NCBI RefSeq assembly: GCF_014199435.1
Contig: NZ_JACIJP010000001.1
Coordinates: forward strand, 372,001-436,000
Direction: 5' to 3'
DNA length: 64,000 nt
Origin: Sphingobium subterraneum
Lineage (GTDB): Bacteria; Pseudomonadota; Alphaproteobacteria; Sphingomonadales; Sphingomonadaceae
A program made the position numbers and the translations under genes. Shown piece after piece: positions 37,938-45,906 of this stretch; position 1 is the first letter of the stretch, and each line of letters opens with the position of its first letter. The notes beneath the pieces are model-generated. The model had not been told where the DNA came from and searched no databases. It saw only the letters and a program-made list of their open reading frames with translations.

Positions 37938-38699
37938 TTAATGCGACGGGAACGCAAACAGCCATTGGCTCGCCAGCCAGCCGGGAATCGCGGCGACAGC
38001 AAGAAAAGTCCCGAGCGGGACCATCGTGTGCGCTGTTACGCCCCCTCGGCGAAGCGCGAACCATCCCGCCCAGACGAGCCCCGCACAGGCCGCCAGTGTT
38101 ACGACAACAGGCAGCGCTTGCCACCCCATCCACGCGCCGATGGCGCCCAACAGCTTGGCATCGCCCATGCCCAGCCCCTCGCGTCCCCGCAGCGCGCGAT
38201 AGCCGAGGGAAATCAGCATCAGGCTGCCATAGCCCGCGACCGCGCCGATCCCTGCGTCTTCCCATGGAACCCCCGTCACCCAGGGTGCGACACAAAGACC
38301 CGTCGCGGCAAGCGGCAGAGTGAGCTTGTCCGGCAGCCAGAAGTGCCGCGCGTCCAGAATGGCGAGTGTCAGCAGCATCCATCCCAGCACCGCCCAGCCC
38401 AGCGCGGCGGGTAACGGCGACAGCACCAGCGCCAATCCCCCGATGCATGCGCAGGCAAGTTCCACCCGAAAATGCAGCGGATCGATCCGCGCACGACACG
38501 TCCGGCATCGCATCCCCTGCATAAGCGTACTCGCCAGCGGCACCAGCTCCCACGCCACCAGCGCCCGTCCGCATCCATCGCATCGGGACCGGCCGTCCAG
38601 TGCCCGTCCCTCCGGCCAGCGCAGGATCAAGGTTGCAAAAAAACTGCCGAGGATCGCTCCCGCCCCGGCACCCGCCATGGCCAGCAGGATGGGGTTCAC
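37938..38699 (-). CDS. gspO: Prepilin peptidase / N-methyltransferase GspO
   Basis: Processes and methylates the pseudopilins. The 253-residue membrane protein has the zinc-binding tetracysteine C40xxC43 ... C65xxC68 and the two aspartyl protease motifs LDARHFWLPD (D116) and GMGDAK (D180). It starts with GTG overlapping the gspN stop (GTGA). Last gene of the pseudopilin block. Confidence 0.94.
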   Translation of the reverse strand: MNPILLAMAGAGAGAILGSFFATLILRWPEGRALDGRSRCDGCGRALVAWELVPLASTLMQGMRCRTCRARIDPLHFRVELACACIGGLALVLSPLPAALGWAVLGWMLLTLAILDARHFWLPDKLTLPLAATGLCVAPWVTGVPWEDAGIGAVAGYGSLMLISLGYRALRGREGLGMGDAKLLGAIGAWMGWQALPVVVTLAACAGLVWAGWFALRRGGVTAHTMVPLGTFLAVAAIPGWLASQWLFAFPSH

Positions 38700-39430
38700 A
38701 ATGCGCCGGAAACGGTCAGGACATGATTGCCGCCCGAGCGCCGGAAGCCCATGGCTTCCAAAGCCGCAGCGTTGACGCCGTCACCGGACCGAACGAGCAT
38801 CTGCGCGCTCGTCCGTCCGTCACGCCAGATACGGAGCGACAGACGCTCAAGACCGGTCTGGCTCACCAGCGGAAACAGCACAGCCTGCCCATCGCACTGG
38901 GCGATCCCGCTCATCCCCTGCGTCAGGTTCAACCCGGCGATCGAACTCGCTAGGCGAGCGCGCACCCGCCCCCCCGCCTTCGCGCAGCTTTCCGCGGCGA
39001 AGTGGACGGTCACCTTTTCCATTTCCAAATTGCTCACCGGCAGGGGCGCGAAGGCCAGCCCGACCGGAACACGGCCCGTCACATCGTCGATCCCGCGCGC
39101 GTTGAACCCCACGGTCATCGCGCCTTTCAGCGATCCGGCCGTTTCATTCTCGCGCCATATGTCCATGCGGATGCGCGCCACCACCAACTGTACCGGCGAC
39201 AACGCCGCGTAGACGTTACCGATGCGTACATTGCCGAGCATCAGGTCCCCGAACATGCCGCCCCACACGCTGCCATTGACCTGCGACGCGCTCACCCCGC
39301 GGTCGTCCAGGCCCGACAGCATCACGGCAAGCCGAAGCGGAAACAGCAATACCAGCGCGAGTACGAAAACGACGATAAGGCCGATCCGCCCACGCCGCGA
39401 CATGCGCATGCTTCCCGTCAGGCTCTTCAT
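38696..39430 (-). CDS. gspN: Type II secretion system protein GspN
   Basis: A 244-residue protein with an N-terminal membrane anchor (IGLIVVFVLALVLLFPLRLAV, about residues 16-36) and a periplasmic domain with VNGSVWGGMFGDLMLGNVRIG, typical of GspN. Two cysteines (AESCAK, AQCDG) could form a disulfide. GspN is dispensable in many systems and its role is unclear. Overlaps gspM and gspO by four bases on each side. Confidence 0.85.
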   Translation of the reverse strand: MKSLTGSMRMSRRGRIGLIVVFVLALVLLFPLRLAVMLSGLDDRGVSASQVNGSVWGGMFGDLMLGNVRIGNVYAALSPVQLVVARIRMDIWRENETAGSLKGAMTVGFNARGIDDVTGRVPVGLAFAPLPVSNLEMEKVTVHFAAESCAKAGGRVRARLASSIAGLNLTQGMSGIAQCDGQAVLFPLVSQTGLERLSLRIWRDGRTSAQMLVRSGDGVNAAALEAMGFRRSGGNHVLTVSGAL

Positions 39431-39927
39431 GTTCCTGCTCCCGACCCGGCACCCGGCGTCATGAAGACGGCCTGCACGCTGACGGTTCCGGTCACGCCCG
39501 ATGGTGTGATGCGGATGGTATCGACCACCACGCCCTTGCGTTCCAGCTGGGCAATCCAGCTGAACAGGGCGGGAGGGCGCGCCGTCGCGATGGTGAGCGA
39601 CAGGCGGCCCGGACCCTGGGGCGCGATCTGTTCCAACGTAAACCCGGCCTCGCCCGCACTCTGGCCGACGATCTGCGCGATCGGCGCGCGGCTTGGTGCG
39701 GGACCGCCTCCGCGCACGGCCTGCAATGCCTTTACTTTTGCCCCGACCGCACCGAAGCGGACAACCGCCTCGTCATGTTGCGTATAGGCGCTGGCGAGCG
39801 CAGCACTGACCGGGCGATAAACGCCCAGCCACAAGATCAACCCCGCGAGAAGCACGCCCATGATGGAAAGCAACCACCGCTCGCGCGGCGCGCGCTGGTT
39901 CCACCAGAGGGTCAGGCTGTCGATCAT
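39427..39927 (-). CDS. gspM: Type II secretion system protein GspM
   Basis: Inner-membrane partner of GspL. The 166-residue protein has a short cytoplasmic N-terminus with a WWNQRAPRERWLL motif usual in the family, one helix around residues 18-36, and a ferredoxin-like periplasmic domain (FTLEQIAPQGPGRLSLTI ... PALFSWIAQLERKGVVV). ATG overlaps the gspL stop. Confidence 0.88.
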   Translation of the reverse strand: MIDSLTLWWNQRAPRERWLLSIMGVLLAGLILWLGVYRPVSAALASAYTQHDEAVVRFGAVGAKVKALQAVRGGGPAPSRAPIAQIVGQSAGEAGFTLEQIAPQGPGRLSLTIATARPPALFSWIAQLERKGVVVDTIRITPSGVTGTVSVQAVFMTPGAGSGAGT

Positions 39928-41042
39928 GATGCCACCGTGATGTCGGCAATCACCCGGCCGGTCGGATCGACCGAGGATGTCGCGGTTATGACAAAGCCCG
40001 CCGTCTGGATGGCGAGCAGCACCGTATTGATGTCTTCCGGCTTGGCGGAAGCGAGATTGGCGCGGAGCGTCCCGTCCGAGCGCCGCTCCAGCAGCGTCAG
40101 GCTGACCGAAGGGGTCGGCTGCATGGCCTGCATAAGGGCCGACAGCGGACCGGTGAAGCTACCGTTACCTGTGCCCGTGGCGGCCAGTCGGGCATCGAGT
40201 TCGTTTTCTACCAGCGCCGAATCGTACGCAGCAGGCAGAACGGAACGTGCTATTTCCACGCTCCGCGCGTCAAGACTTGCACTGTCCCAGTGGAGTTTGG
40301 CGATCATGACGAGGCTGACAAGCAGAGCGCCCAGCGCGATGAAGCCGATCCACACCGCTATCCGGACCAGTTGCTGAGGATCCAGGGCGGAGCTTTCGAC
40401 CTTCGCGAATTCGCCCGACCGCAGGTTGCACGATGGATCGCTCAATGCCGCGACAATCGCTGAGTCGATCGCGCCGGGCTTGGTCCGTTCGACCTGGGCA
40501 TCGCCAACTACCGCTGCTGCGAAACTCTCGTCCGCCGACAGGCACAGGCCTTCGCCGCGCAACACCTGCTGCCCGCCCACCGTGGCGCTGGCAAAGCCTT
40601 TCTCCGGCTCCGGCAGCAATGCGGCGGCGGGAACGATGATATCGGCATCCACCCCATGCTGGCGGCCCCAGGCGATAAAATGCGCCATATCCTCGCGCGA
40701 AACGACAGCGATTTCGTGCTCGCCATCCGGCGTGGCTCCGGACAGGGCGACAGCGTGGACAGATGTCGGACCACCGATGCTTGCCTCCATCGCCATGCGA
40801 CGGGCGACGGCGCTCCCCTGCTTGTGCGGCAGATCGGGCAGGCTGAAGCGATGCAGCGAGCTCGCGCCGGGTGGCAGGACGAGCAGGGTCACGGGCGCGT
40901 CCTCATCCCGGTCGTACCACGCAAGGGTCGCGCCGGTCGACCGCGCAGAAATGCGCCCGTCTGCGACCTTCAGCCACACCGGCGTATCGTCCGCCCGGCT
41001 GGGCAATACCGCAATGCAGGCTTCCCCCTCGCTCATGCTCAT
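39924..41042 (-). CDS. gspL: Type II secretion system protein GspL
   Basis: Actin-like cytoplasmic domain that docks GspE, plus a single membrane helix and a periplasmic domain. The 372-residue protein has the cytoplasmic part at 1 to about 225, the helix around 232-255 (WIGFIALGALLVSLVMIAK) and a C-terminal ferredoxin-like domain. The ATG at 41042 overlaps the gspK stop as ATGA; the longer open frame upstream lies inside gspK and is not used. Confidence 0.88.
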   Translation of the reverse strand: MSMSEGEACIAVLPSRADDTPVWLKVADGRISARSTGATLAWYDRDEDAPVTLLVLPPGASSLHRFSLPDLPHKQGSAVARRMAMEASIGGPTSVHAVALSGATPDGEHEIAVVSREDMAHFIAWGRQHGVDADIIVPAAALLPEPEKGFASATVGGQQVLRGEGLCLSADESFAAAVVGDAQVERTKPGAIDSAIVAALSDPSCNLRSGEFAKVESSALDPQQLVRIAVWIGFIALGALLVSLVMIAKLHWDSASLDARSVEIARSVLPAAYDSALVENELDARLAATGTGNGSFTGPLSALMQAMQPTPSVSLTLLERRSDGTLRANLASAKPEDINTVLLAIQTAGFVITATSSVDPTGRVIADITVAS

Positions 41043-42034
41043 TCCCCTGTACCGCGCGTTCGGCGGATCAGCCGTACCGGCGTCACCCTTGCATAATAAA
41101 GCGCGTCTGTCGCGGCGGTAGTCCCTCCCATGTTCACTTGAACCTCCGCCCGGAACCACATCGTCACCACCCGCACCTGCTCGGCTACCTCGGCGGGCGG
41201 AGTCAAGCCCGCCAGCGCCGGTACCCGCCAGAATGCAGCAGGGCTCTCATAGCCCGCTATGGGCCGCTGCGCCAACATCTGCCGTGCGGCGTCGACAGAC
41301 AGCTGACCCGGCACCATCATCGCCAGCAGGGGCGCCTGTTCGGGAAGCAAAGTGTTGATGTTGATCGGTGACAATCCGTTGGTCGGCAGCGCGCAAATCC
41401 AAGGCCGCAGCAGCGCAAAAACGGCGGGTGTCACGCCCGCGACCGCGCGCAGCTCGCTTTCGTCCGCCATGAAGCGGTTGGCGGTGCGATAGGGGCTTGG
41501 GGCACGTTGATAGGTCTCGTCCTCCGCCCCGCCATCCTGCGGCTTGTCGTCTGTGTCGATCCAATCGGCTGTGGCCGCGGCGATCCGCGTCGCCGCCCGG
41601 GCGTCGACCCCCAGAAGCTGCATCAGCGTCCGGAATTGCGTGACACCCACCGGCCGCACGGAAAGGTCACTCTCATCCGAACCAGCCACCAGACTGTTGA
41701 GGTTGAAGCAATTCCCTCCATCGACCAGTGTGATTGTGCCCTGGCCCGCGCCAATGTCGATAGGCATGGCCCGGCCCATCCATCCGCTCTGCAACGTCAG
41801 CCGGGTGGGATTGTCAGCAATCAGAGCATCGAGGCGGTGCGCAACGAGGACAGAGGCGCTGTCGGCAGTAGCCTGCGCTTGATCGCCCGCCACCACATTG
41901 GCCGAAAGACGCGTTGCGATGGTCAGCCGCTCCATCGCCGCCGCCGCAATGACCGCCATGATGGCAACGAGCAACAGCACGGTGAGCAGCGCGGCACCCC
42001 GCTCGCGCGCACGGGTCGTCCGGCGGTCAGGCAC
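41039..42034 (-). CDS. gspK: Type II secretion minor pseudopilin GspK
   Basis: Tip pseudopilin. The 331-residue protein starts at a GTG overlapping gspJ, with a basic leader (PDRRTTRARERG) cleaved before AALLTVLLLVAIMAVIAAAA; like other GspK proteins it lacks the Glu5. The large periplasmic domain includes DWIDTDDKPQDGGAED, a calcium-site-like acidic loop, and INININTLLPEQ-type sequence (here SPININTLLPEQAP). Confidence 0.9.
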   Translation of the reverse strand: MPDRRTTRARERGAALLTVLLLVAIMAVIAAAAMERLTIATRLSANVVAGDQAQATADSASVLVAHRLDALIADNPTRLTLQSGWMGRAMPIDIGAGQGTITLVDGGNCFNLNSLVAGSDESDLSVRPVGVTQFRTLMQLLGVDARAATRIAAATADWIDTDDKPQDGGAEDETYQRAPSPYRTANRFMADESELRAVAGVTPAVFALLRPWICALPTNGLSPININTLLPEQAPLLAMMVPGQLSVDAARQMLAQRPIAGYESPAAFWRVPALAGLTPPAEVAEQVRVVTMWFRAEVQVNMGGTTAATDALYYARVTPVRLIRRTRGTGE

Positions 42035-42785
42035 CGGGAACCCCCGGCATCGGCGGCGCGACCGGCGTCTGGCGCGTCGGACCATCCGTTACCGGCCCGG
42101 TTGGGACCTGGATGATCGGTTCGGTTTGCTTGGGCTGCGCACCATTCCCGACAACGAACAACAGCGTCAGCGACGGTTCCTTGTCGCGTGTTACGATCAG
42201 GCGGACGGCGGTCGGCATGTCCTTCGCGCCCTTATTCTGCCAGTCGGGCAGCCACGCGCCAGTCTCGTCGCGATAGGCGATATCCAGCTTGCTGACACGA
42301 TCGATCAGATTGACAGGCGCACCCGGCACCGCGCCATCGACCTGTCCTGTCGTCTGTCGTTCCAGCCGTGGGCCGCCGGGGCCTTCTTCGCGAAACCAGT
42401 AGGCAATCTTCTGCAGATTCGGACGCGGCGCGTTGTCGAGGTTGGACCAGCCCCCGCGCACGAACTCGATGAGGGGCAGATCCCCCTGCACTCCGCGCCC
42501 GTAGAATGCAGGAGCGAGCGTCCCTGTCTCCGTTCGGCTGATCCGGCTGACCGCCTGCGCGAGATCCTGCTCCATCAACTTGTGCGTGCGGATAAGCGAA
42601 GCCTGCGTGTCCAGATGCTCCCGCACTGCTCCCTGCGCCGATACCGCGCCGTGCAACAGATACACGCCCGCCGACGACAGCATGGCGAAGATCACCAACG
42701 CGACCATCAGTTCGATCAGCGTAAAGCCATTTACGACGGAACGTCGCGGGGGAGTAAATCCGTATCCGACAGACCGACGCGTCAT
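42027..42785 (-). CDS. gspJ: Type II secretion minor pseudopilin GspJ
   Basis: A 252-residue prepilin. The N-terminus carries two GF motifs 11 residues apart, GYGFTPPRRS then VNGFTLIELMVALVIFAM; the second is the real prepilin site with Glu5. Because the ATG overlaps the gspI stop (ATGA), both copies are certainly translated. The C-terminal domain is beta-rich and ends in a Pro-rich tail. Overlaps gspK by eight bases. Confidence 0.92.
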   Translation of the reverse strand: MTRRSVGYGFTPPRRSVVNGFTLIELMVALVIFAMLSSAGVYLLHGAVSAQGAVREHLDTQASLIRTHKLMEQDLAQAVSRISRTETGTLAPAFYGRGVQGDLPLIEFVRGGWSNLDNAPRPNLQKIAYWFREEGPGGPRLERQTTGQVDGAVPGAPVNLIDRVSKLDIAYRDETGAWLPDWQNKGAKDMPTAVRLIVTRDKEPSLTLLFVVGNGAQPKQTEPIIQVPTGPVTDGPTRQTPVAPPMPGVPGA

Positions 42786-43162
42786 GGCTGCCCTCGCAGG
42801 AATGAGAGCGTGGCGCGGCTGCTGCCACTGCCCTGCGCCTCGACCACCACGTCGACGCGTACCACATCCGGCGCGCCACCTGCGCTCACCGATTCCGTCC
42901 AGTGCCAGCGCCGTCCGCCATTCTGGCTGTCGCCCTGCCGCTGCCCAAGCGGAGGGAGTGCCGGATCGGTCAGCCGCTCGACCATCAGATTGTGCGCGAC
43001 GATCTGCGCCATCTGGCGTTCATCGAGTTCGCTCGCGGTGCGTAGCGACACCGCCTGCAAACGCAGCAGCGCCAGCGCCGCGAGCGCGAACACCGCCAGC
43101 GCCACCAGCATTTCGATCAAGGTAAAGCCGTGTTGGGGCGACGCCCCGCGCCGTTCAGTCAC
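42782..43162 (-). CDS. gspI: Type II secretion minor pseudopilin GspI
   Basis: A 126-residue prepilin starting at GTG with a normal short leader (MTERRGASPQHG) and a single cleavage motif GFTLIEMLVALAVFALAALA. Mature part includes MAQIVAHNLMVERL, the usual GspI helix. Overlaps gspH by eight bases and gspJ by four. Confidence 0.92.
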   Translation of the reverse strand: MTERRGASPQHGFTLIEMLVALAVFALAALALLRLQAVSLRTASELDERQMAQIVAHNLMVERLTDPALPPLGQRQGDSQNGGRRWHWTESVSAGGAPDVVRVDVVVEAQGSGSSRATLSFLRGQP

Positions 43163-43745
43163 CGACCTTCACCCTGCCGTCCGCGTCGATGCGCACCGCG
43201 AGCTGCTCGGCCTCCCGATGCAGTACCACGCGCGCGGCGTCACTGGGCAGGCCGGTACTGTCAAAATGCAGCACGATCCGATCCGAAGCTTGGGGCCCGT
43301 CCTCGCGCGCGTCACTTGTCGATTGCACCGCCGCCCGTGCTACGGTGCGCTCCTTCCAATCGGTTGTGCGAAATGGCTTTTCATCGATCGTTTCCCACCG
43401 ACCGGCAAGCCTGCGCTCAAAACCATAGCCGCTGGGCGACACCCAAAGCCCCATCGGCTGGGACGTAACGACCGCTGCGTCGCGCAGGGCTGCCACCCGG
43501 GCCGCGAAACGGTCGGCGTCTTCCACAAGTCGTCCGCGCGGATCGGGCAGCGCAAACATCACCGCCGTCGACAGCAGCCCAATGACCGCGATTACCACCA
43601 TCAGTTCGACCAGCGTGAAGCCGCTTTCAGGAGAACGCCTAAAGAGGGCGAAGCCGTGGTCCGGCGAACGCCTCACTCGCGGGGCGCCACGGCCGGTGTA
43701 ACAGAGAGGAACAGCGGCGATGCGCTTGCTCTCCGGGAGCCGCAT
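43155..43745 (-). CDS. gspH: Type II secretion minor pseudopilin GspH
   Basis: A 196-residue prepilin. The cleavage motif SGFTLVELMVVIAVIGLL is preceded by a related copy HGFALFRRS, 11 residues earlier. Start is uncertain: ATG 43745 is used, but a GTG at the first RRS block (about 24 codons later) would give a shorter leader like GspJ. The C-terminal domain is a GspH/FimT beta domain. Nineteen bases separate the gspG stop from the chosen start. Confidence 0.85.
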   Translation of the reverse strand: MRLPESKRIAAVPLCYTGRGAPRVRRSPDHGFALFRRSPESGFTLVELMVVIAVIGLLSTAVMFALPDPRGRLVEDADRFAARVAALRDAAVVTSQPMGLWVSPSGYGFERRLAGRWETIDEKPFRTTDWKERTVARAAVQSTSDAREDGPQASDRIVLHFDSTGLPSDAARVVLHREAEQLAVRIDADGRVKVGD

Positions 43746-43764
43746 CGCACCAATCACGAAAAGA

Positions 43765-44307
43765 CTAGAGCGCAGACGATTCAATGTCTTGCGCATCATC
43801 TTTACCACCCGGCTTGCCATCCGACCCCAGCGAGATGATATCGAACGGACCGGATTTTCCCGGCACCGCGTAGAGATAGGCGTGGCCCCACGGATCGTCC
43901 GGCAGTTTGCGGATATAGCCGCCCCGGCGATAGCGTTCCGGCTGGGCGAGCCCGGGCGGCGGCGCGATCAGCGCATGCAGACCCTGTACCGCGTCGGGGT
44001 AGGTTATGTTGTCGAGCCGATACTGTTCCAGCGCCTGTTCGATTGTTGCGATATCGGCCTTGGCCTTCTCAACCCGCGCCTTGTCGGAAGCGGGCAAGAC
44101 GTTGATCGCCACAATCGTTGCCAGCAGCCCGATGATGACGATGACCACCATCAGTTCGACCAGAGTGAAGCCGTCTTCGGCGGAACGCCTGAAGGAGGTG
44201 AAGCCGTCCTCAGAGCGCTTGCGAGCAGGGGATACCCTTACGGCCAAACGGCGGCCTGAGCCAAGTTGGCGCTTCGCCCGCCGCAACACCGCACTGAGGT
44301 CGCCCAC
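43765..44307 (-). CDS. gspG: Type II secretion major pseudopilin GspG
   Basis: Builds the pseudopilus. The mature part begins FTLVELMVVIVIIGLLATIVA and includes DIATIEQALEQYRLDNITYPD and the C-terminal PFDIISLGSDGKPGGKDDAQDIE calcium-binding loop. The leader is unusual: it contains a prior copy EDGFTSFRRS 11 residues before the real site and, from the GTG at 44307 (GGGAG upstream), is about 46 residues long against 6-20 in relatives. First gene of the gspG-O block; an open frame continues further upstream without family resemblance. Confidence 0.9.
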   Translation of the reverse strand: MGDLSAVLRRAKRQLGSGRRLAVRVSPARKRSEDGFTSFRRSAEDGFTLVELMVVIVIIGLLATIVAINVLPASDKARVEKAKADIATIEQALEQYRLDNITYPDAVQGLHALIAPPPGLAQPERYRRGGYIRKLPDDPWGHAYLYAVPGKSGPFDIISLGSDGKPGGKDDAQDIESSAL

Positions 44308-44477
44308 TTTCTTCTCCCGAACGTCAAACCGCCGCAACCGGCGAACTGTCTCATTTGTGGACGTTCCTGCGCGGCAGCGCAAGCCCGCCCGACCATCGGA
44401 ACGAGCTAACCCGCATCCGTTGCTTCCGCGTTAACGCGCGCAAGGGTCTGGTCCGATTTCGAACAAGGAGGAGTGCC
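44308..44477. promoter_or_regulatory. Non-coding gap between gspG and ssrA
   Basis: About 170 bases with no supportable gene. As the start of the gsp cluster it should hold the gspG promoter. I could not pick out convincing promoter hexamers; short inverted tracts such as GCGCGGCAGCGC and CGCGTTAACGCGCG are present. Confidence 0.3.
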
Positions 44478-44499
44478 GGGGGTTCTGTTGCCCGGCCCC

Positions 44500-44840
44500 C
44501 CGGCGGCCGCTGAATTCCCTTCTGTTGCCCGGCGGGTTCAGCCGCGTTCTATTAGGATAATGTCAGGGCTTGCGCCCCTCAATTACGCTGCAAGAGCAAG
44601 TGCTTCGTTATCGTTGGCACTTATTGGGTTTTGAGCCTTGAACGGGTTACTCAGCCCGGGCAAAAATGTCGTCTTTGAACACACGTCGATCCTAGTTCGG
44701 CCCCGTCACGGACATCGGCACATTTCTGTATCGCTGCCTGTGGTGGAGCCGCCGGGTACCGCCCCCGGGTCCGCTGCGTCTATTTCACGCCACCGTTTAT
44801 CACCATAGTCGGCTTGCGCCGACACTCCCGATATAGGCGC
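44500..44840 (-). ncRNA. ssrA: tmRNA, circularly permuted two-piece type
   Basis: Rescues stalled ribosomes and tags the nascent peptide. Minus strand reading: the acceptor piece comes first and ends GGCTCCACCA at 44741 after a T-arm with CGGGGGCGGTACCCG; after a short intervening loop the coding piece begins GGGGCCGAACTAGGATCGACG at 44704. The tag frame at 44618-44583 encodes ANDNEALALAA and a TAA stop. This order, acceptor before coding, is the alphaproteobacterial permutation, which is processed into two RNAs. Pseudoknot-like tracts follow the tag; TTCTGTTGCCCGGC occurs twice (about 44479 and 44520). Outer ends are approximate. Confidence 0.93.
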
Positions 44841-44872
44841 ACGACTGCCCAAAAGGAAGGGCCGTGACGCAT

Positions 44873-44902
44873 AAAAAAAGCGCCGGGGAGTAACCCCGAC
44901 GC
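44873..44902 (-). terminator. Rho-independent terminator after the small lipoprotein gene
   Basis: On the minus strand GCGTCGGGG pairs with CCCCGGCGC across a TTACT loop (nine pairs, one T-G) and is followed by seven T residues. It separates the lipoprotein gene from ssrA. Confidence 0.88.
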
Positions 44903-44928
44903 CCTTTGCCTGGGAGCAAATCTGTCGT

Positions 44929-45189
44929 TTAATCGACCTTGTCGGCCGCATTATCGCCCGCGTCGCGCACGGCGTCAGCCTTGTTCTTGATGACGTCGGC
45001 GGCGTTATCCACACGATCAGCGGCTGCGCCCACCATGTTATCGGCCTGGTCTTCCAGATTGCTGGCCTGGTTGTCGAGCATGTCCGCCTGGTTGTCGGCA
45101 GCATTCTCGATCGCATCTTCCTTCTTGGAATCGCACGCGGCGACACTCATGAGGGCGGCGATGCCCATAATCATGGCAAATTTCTTCAC
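44929..45189 (-). CDS. Small lipoprotein with Asn/Asp/Ala heptad-like repeats
   Basis: An 86-residue precursor starting at GTG with AGGAGG upstream. The signal sequence MKKFAMIMGIAALMSVAAC ends in a lipobox with C19. The mature part is entirely helical in character, built from repeats such as NAADNQADMLDNQASNLEDQ and VDNAADVIKNKADAVRDAG, rich in Ala, Asp and Asn with few aromatics, suggesting a coiled coil in the periplasm or envelope. Function unknown; comparable to Lpp-like or stress-related small lipoproteins. Monocistronic with its own terminator. Confidence 0.8.
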   Translation of the reverse strand: MKKFAMIMGIAALMSVAACDSKKEDAIENAADNQADMLDNQASNLEDQADNMVGAAADRVDNAADVIKNKADAVRDAGDNAADKVD

Positions 45190-45235
45190 GCTAACAGCCT
45201 CCTGTATTGCCCCTGGGGCAGTGTTACACCTGAAA

Positions 45236-45278
45236 CCCCTCGTCTGCGCACCAAAGCGGGAAGGTGCGCGACGAGGGG
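45236..45278 (-). terminator. Long hairpin between mscL and the lipoprotein gene
   Basis: CCCCTCGTC-GCGCACC pairs with GGTGCGC-GACGAGGGG (16 pairs with one bulged base, ten-base loop). On the minus strand it is followed only by TTT. It is probably the mscL terminator; alternatively it lies in the 5' leader of the lipoprotein mRNA. Confidence 0.5.
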
Positions 45279-45351
45279 CAGGATGAACGTCAAACAGCAA
45301 GAGGCGGGATTTGTTCCTGCCCTGGAGCCATTATGCGATGGATCGATCGCA

Positions 45352-45780
45352 TTATTTGCGCAGCGAGTCGCGAATTTCCCGCAGCAGCGTGATATCTTCA
45401 GGCGTGGCAGCCGGTGCTGGTGCTTCCTTCGGCAGCATGCGGTTCACCGCCCGCACGATCAGGAAAATAACGAAGGCCAGGATCAGGAAATTGATCGCAA
45501 CAGTGATAAACTGTCCCCAGCCCAGCATCGGCACGCCAGCAGCTTTCAGGTCCGTATAGCTCGTAACCGATCCCTTGAAACCATCTGGCACCGCGCCCAG
45601 TCGCACAAAGTGGCTGGAAAAATCGACACCGCCGAACAGCCACCCGACGAAAGGCATGATGATATCCTGCGTCAGCGACGTCGTGATCGTTCCGAAAGCA
45701 CCGCCGATGATGACGCCGACCGCCAGGTCGATCACATTTCCGCGCGCGACGAAATCCCGAAATTCATTGAAAATGGCCAT
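45352..45780 (-). CDS. mscL: Large-conductance mechanosensitive channel
   Basis: Pressure-release channel of the inner membrane. The 142-residue protein starts [23 protein letters not shown] with the N-terminal amphipathic helix and TM1, GFGTI-type pore glycines (here [11 protein letters not shown]), TM2 around residues 75-100 ([19 protein letters not shown]) and a C-terminal helical bundle [11 protein letters not shown]. The ATG at 45780 is standard for the family. Confidence 0.96.
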   Translation of the reverse strand: MAIFNEFRDFVARGNVIDLAVGVIIGGAFGTITTSLTQDIIMPFVGWLFGGVDFSSHFVRLGAVPDGFKGSVTSYTDLKAAGVPMLGWGQFITVAINFLILAFVIFLIVRAVNRMLPKEAPAPAATPEDITLLREIRDSLRK

Positions 45781-45906
45781 TTCATACTCCCCCCACATTG
45801 ATAGTCGCGCCATTAAATACAGCGCGATCCACCCTTGTCCAGTTGCGCACGATCCCGCGACCCCCTACCTTGTCCGCGTTTGCATTGCCTTTCGGGGAGA
45901 GCCGTC

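Noticed and set aside
41898-43838. 646-codon open frame opposite gspH-I-J-K
   Set aside because: Antisense to four real pseudopilin genes; no recognisable domain.
44706-45146. 146-codon frame across the tmRNA acceptor region and lipoprotein gene
   Set aside because: The DNA is explained by ssrA, a terminator and the lipoprotein frame; the translation is low-complexity.
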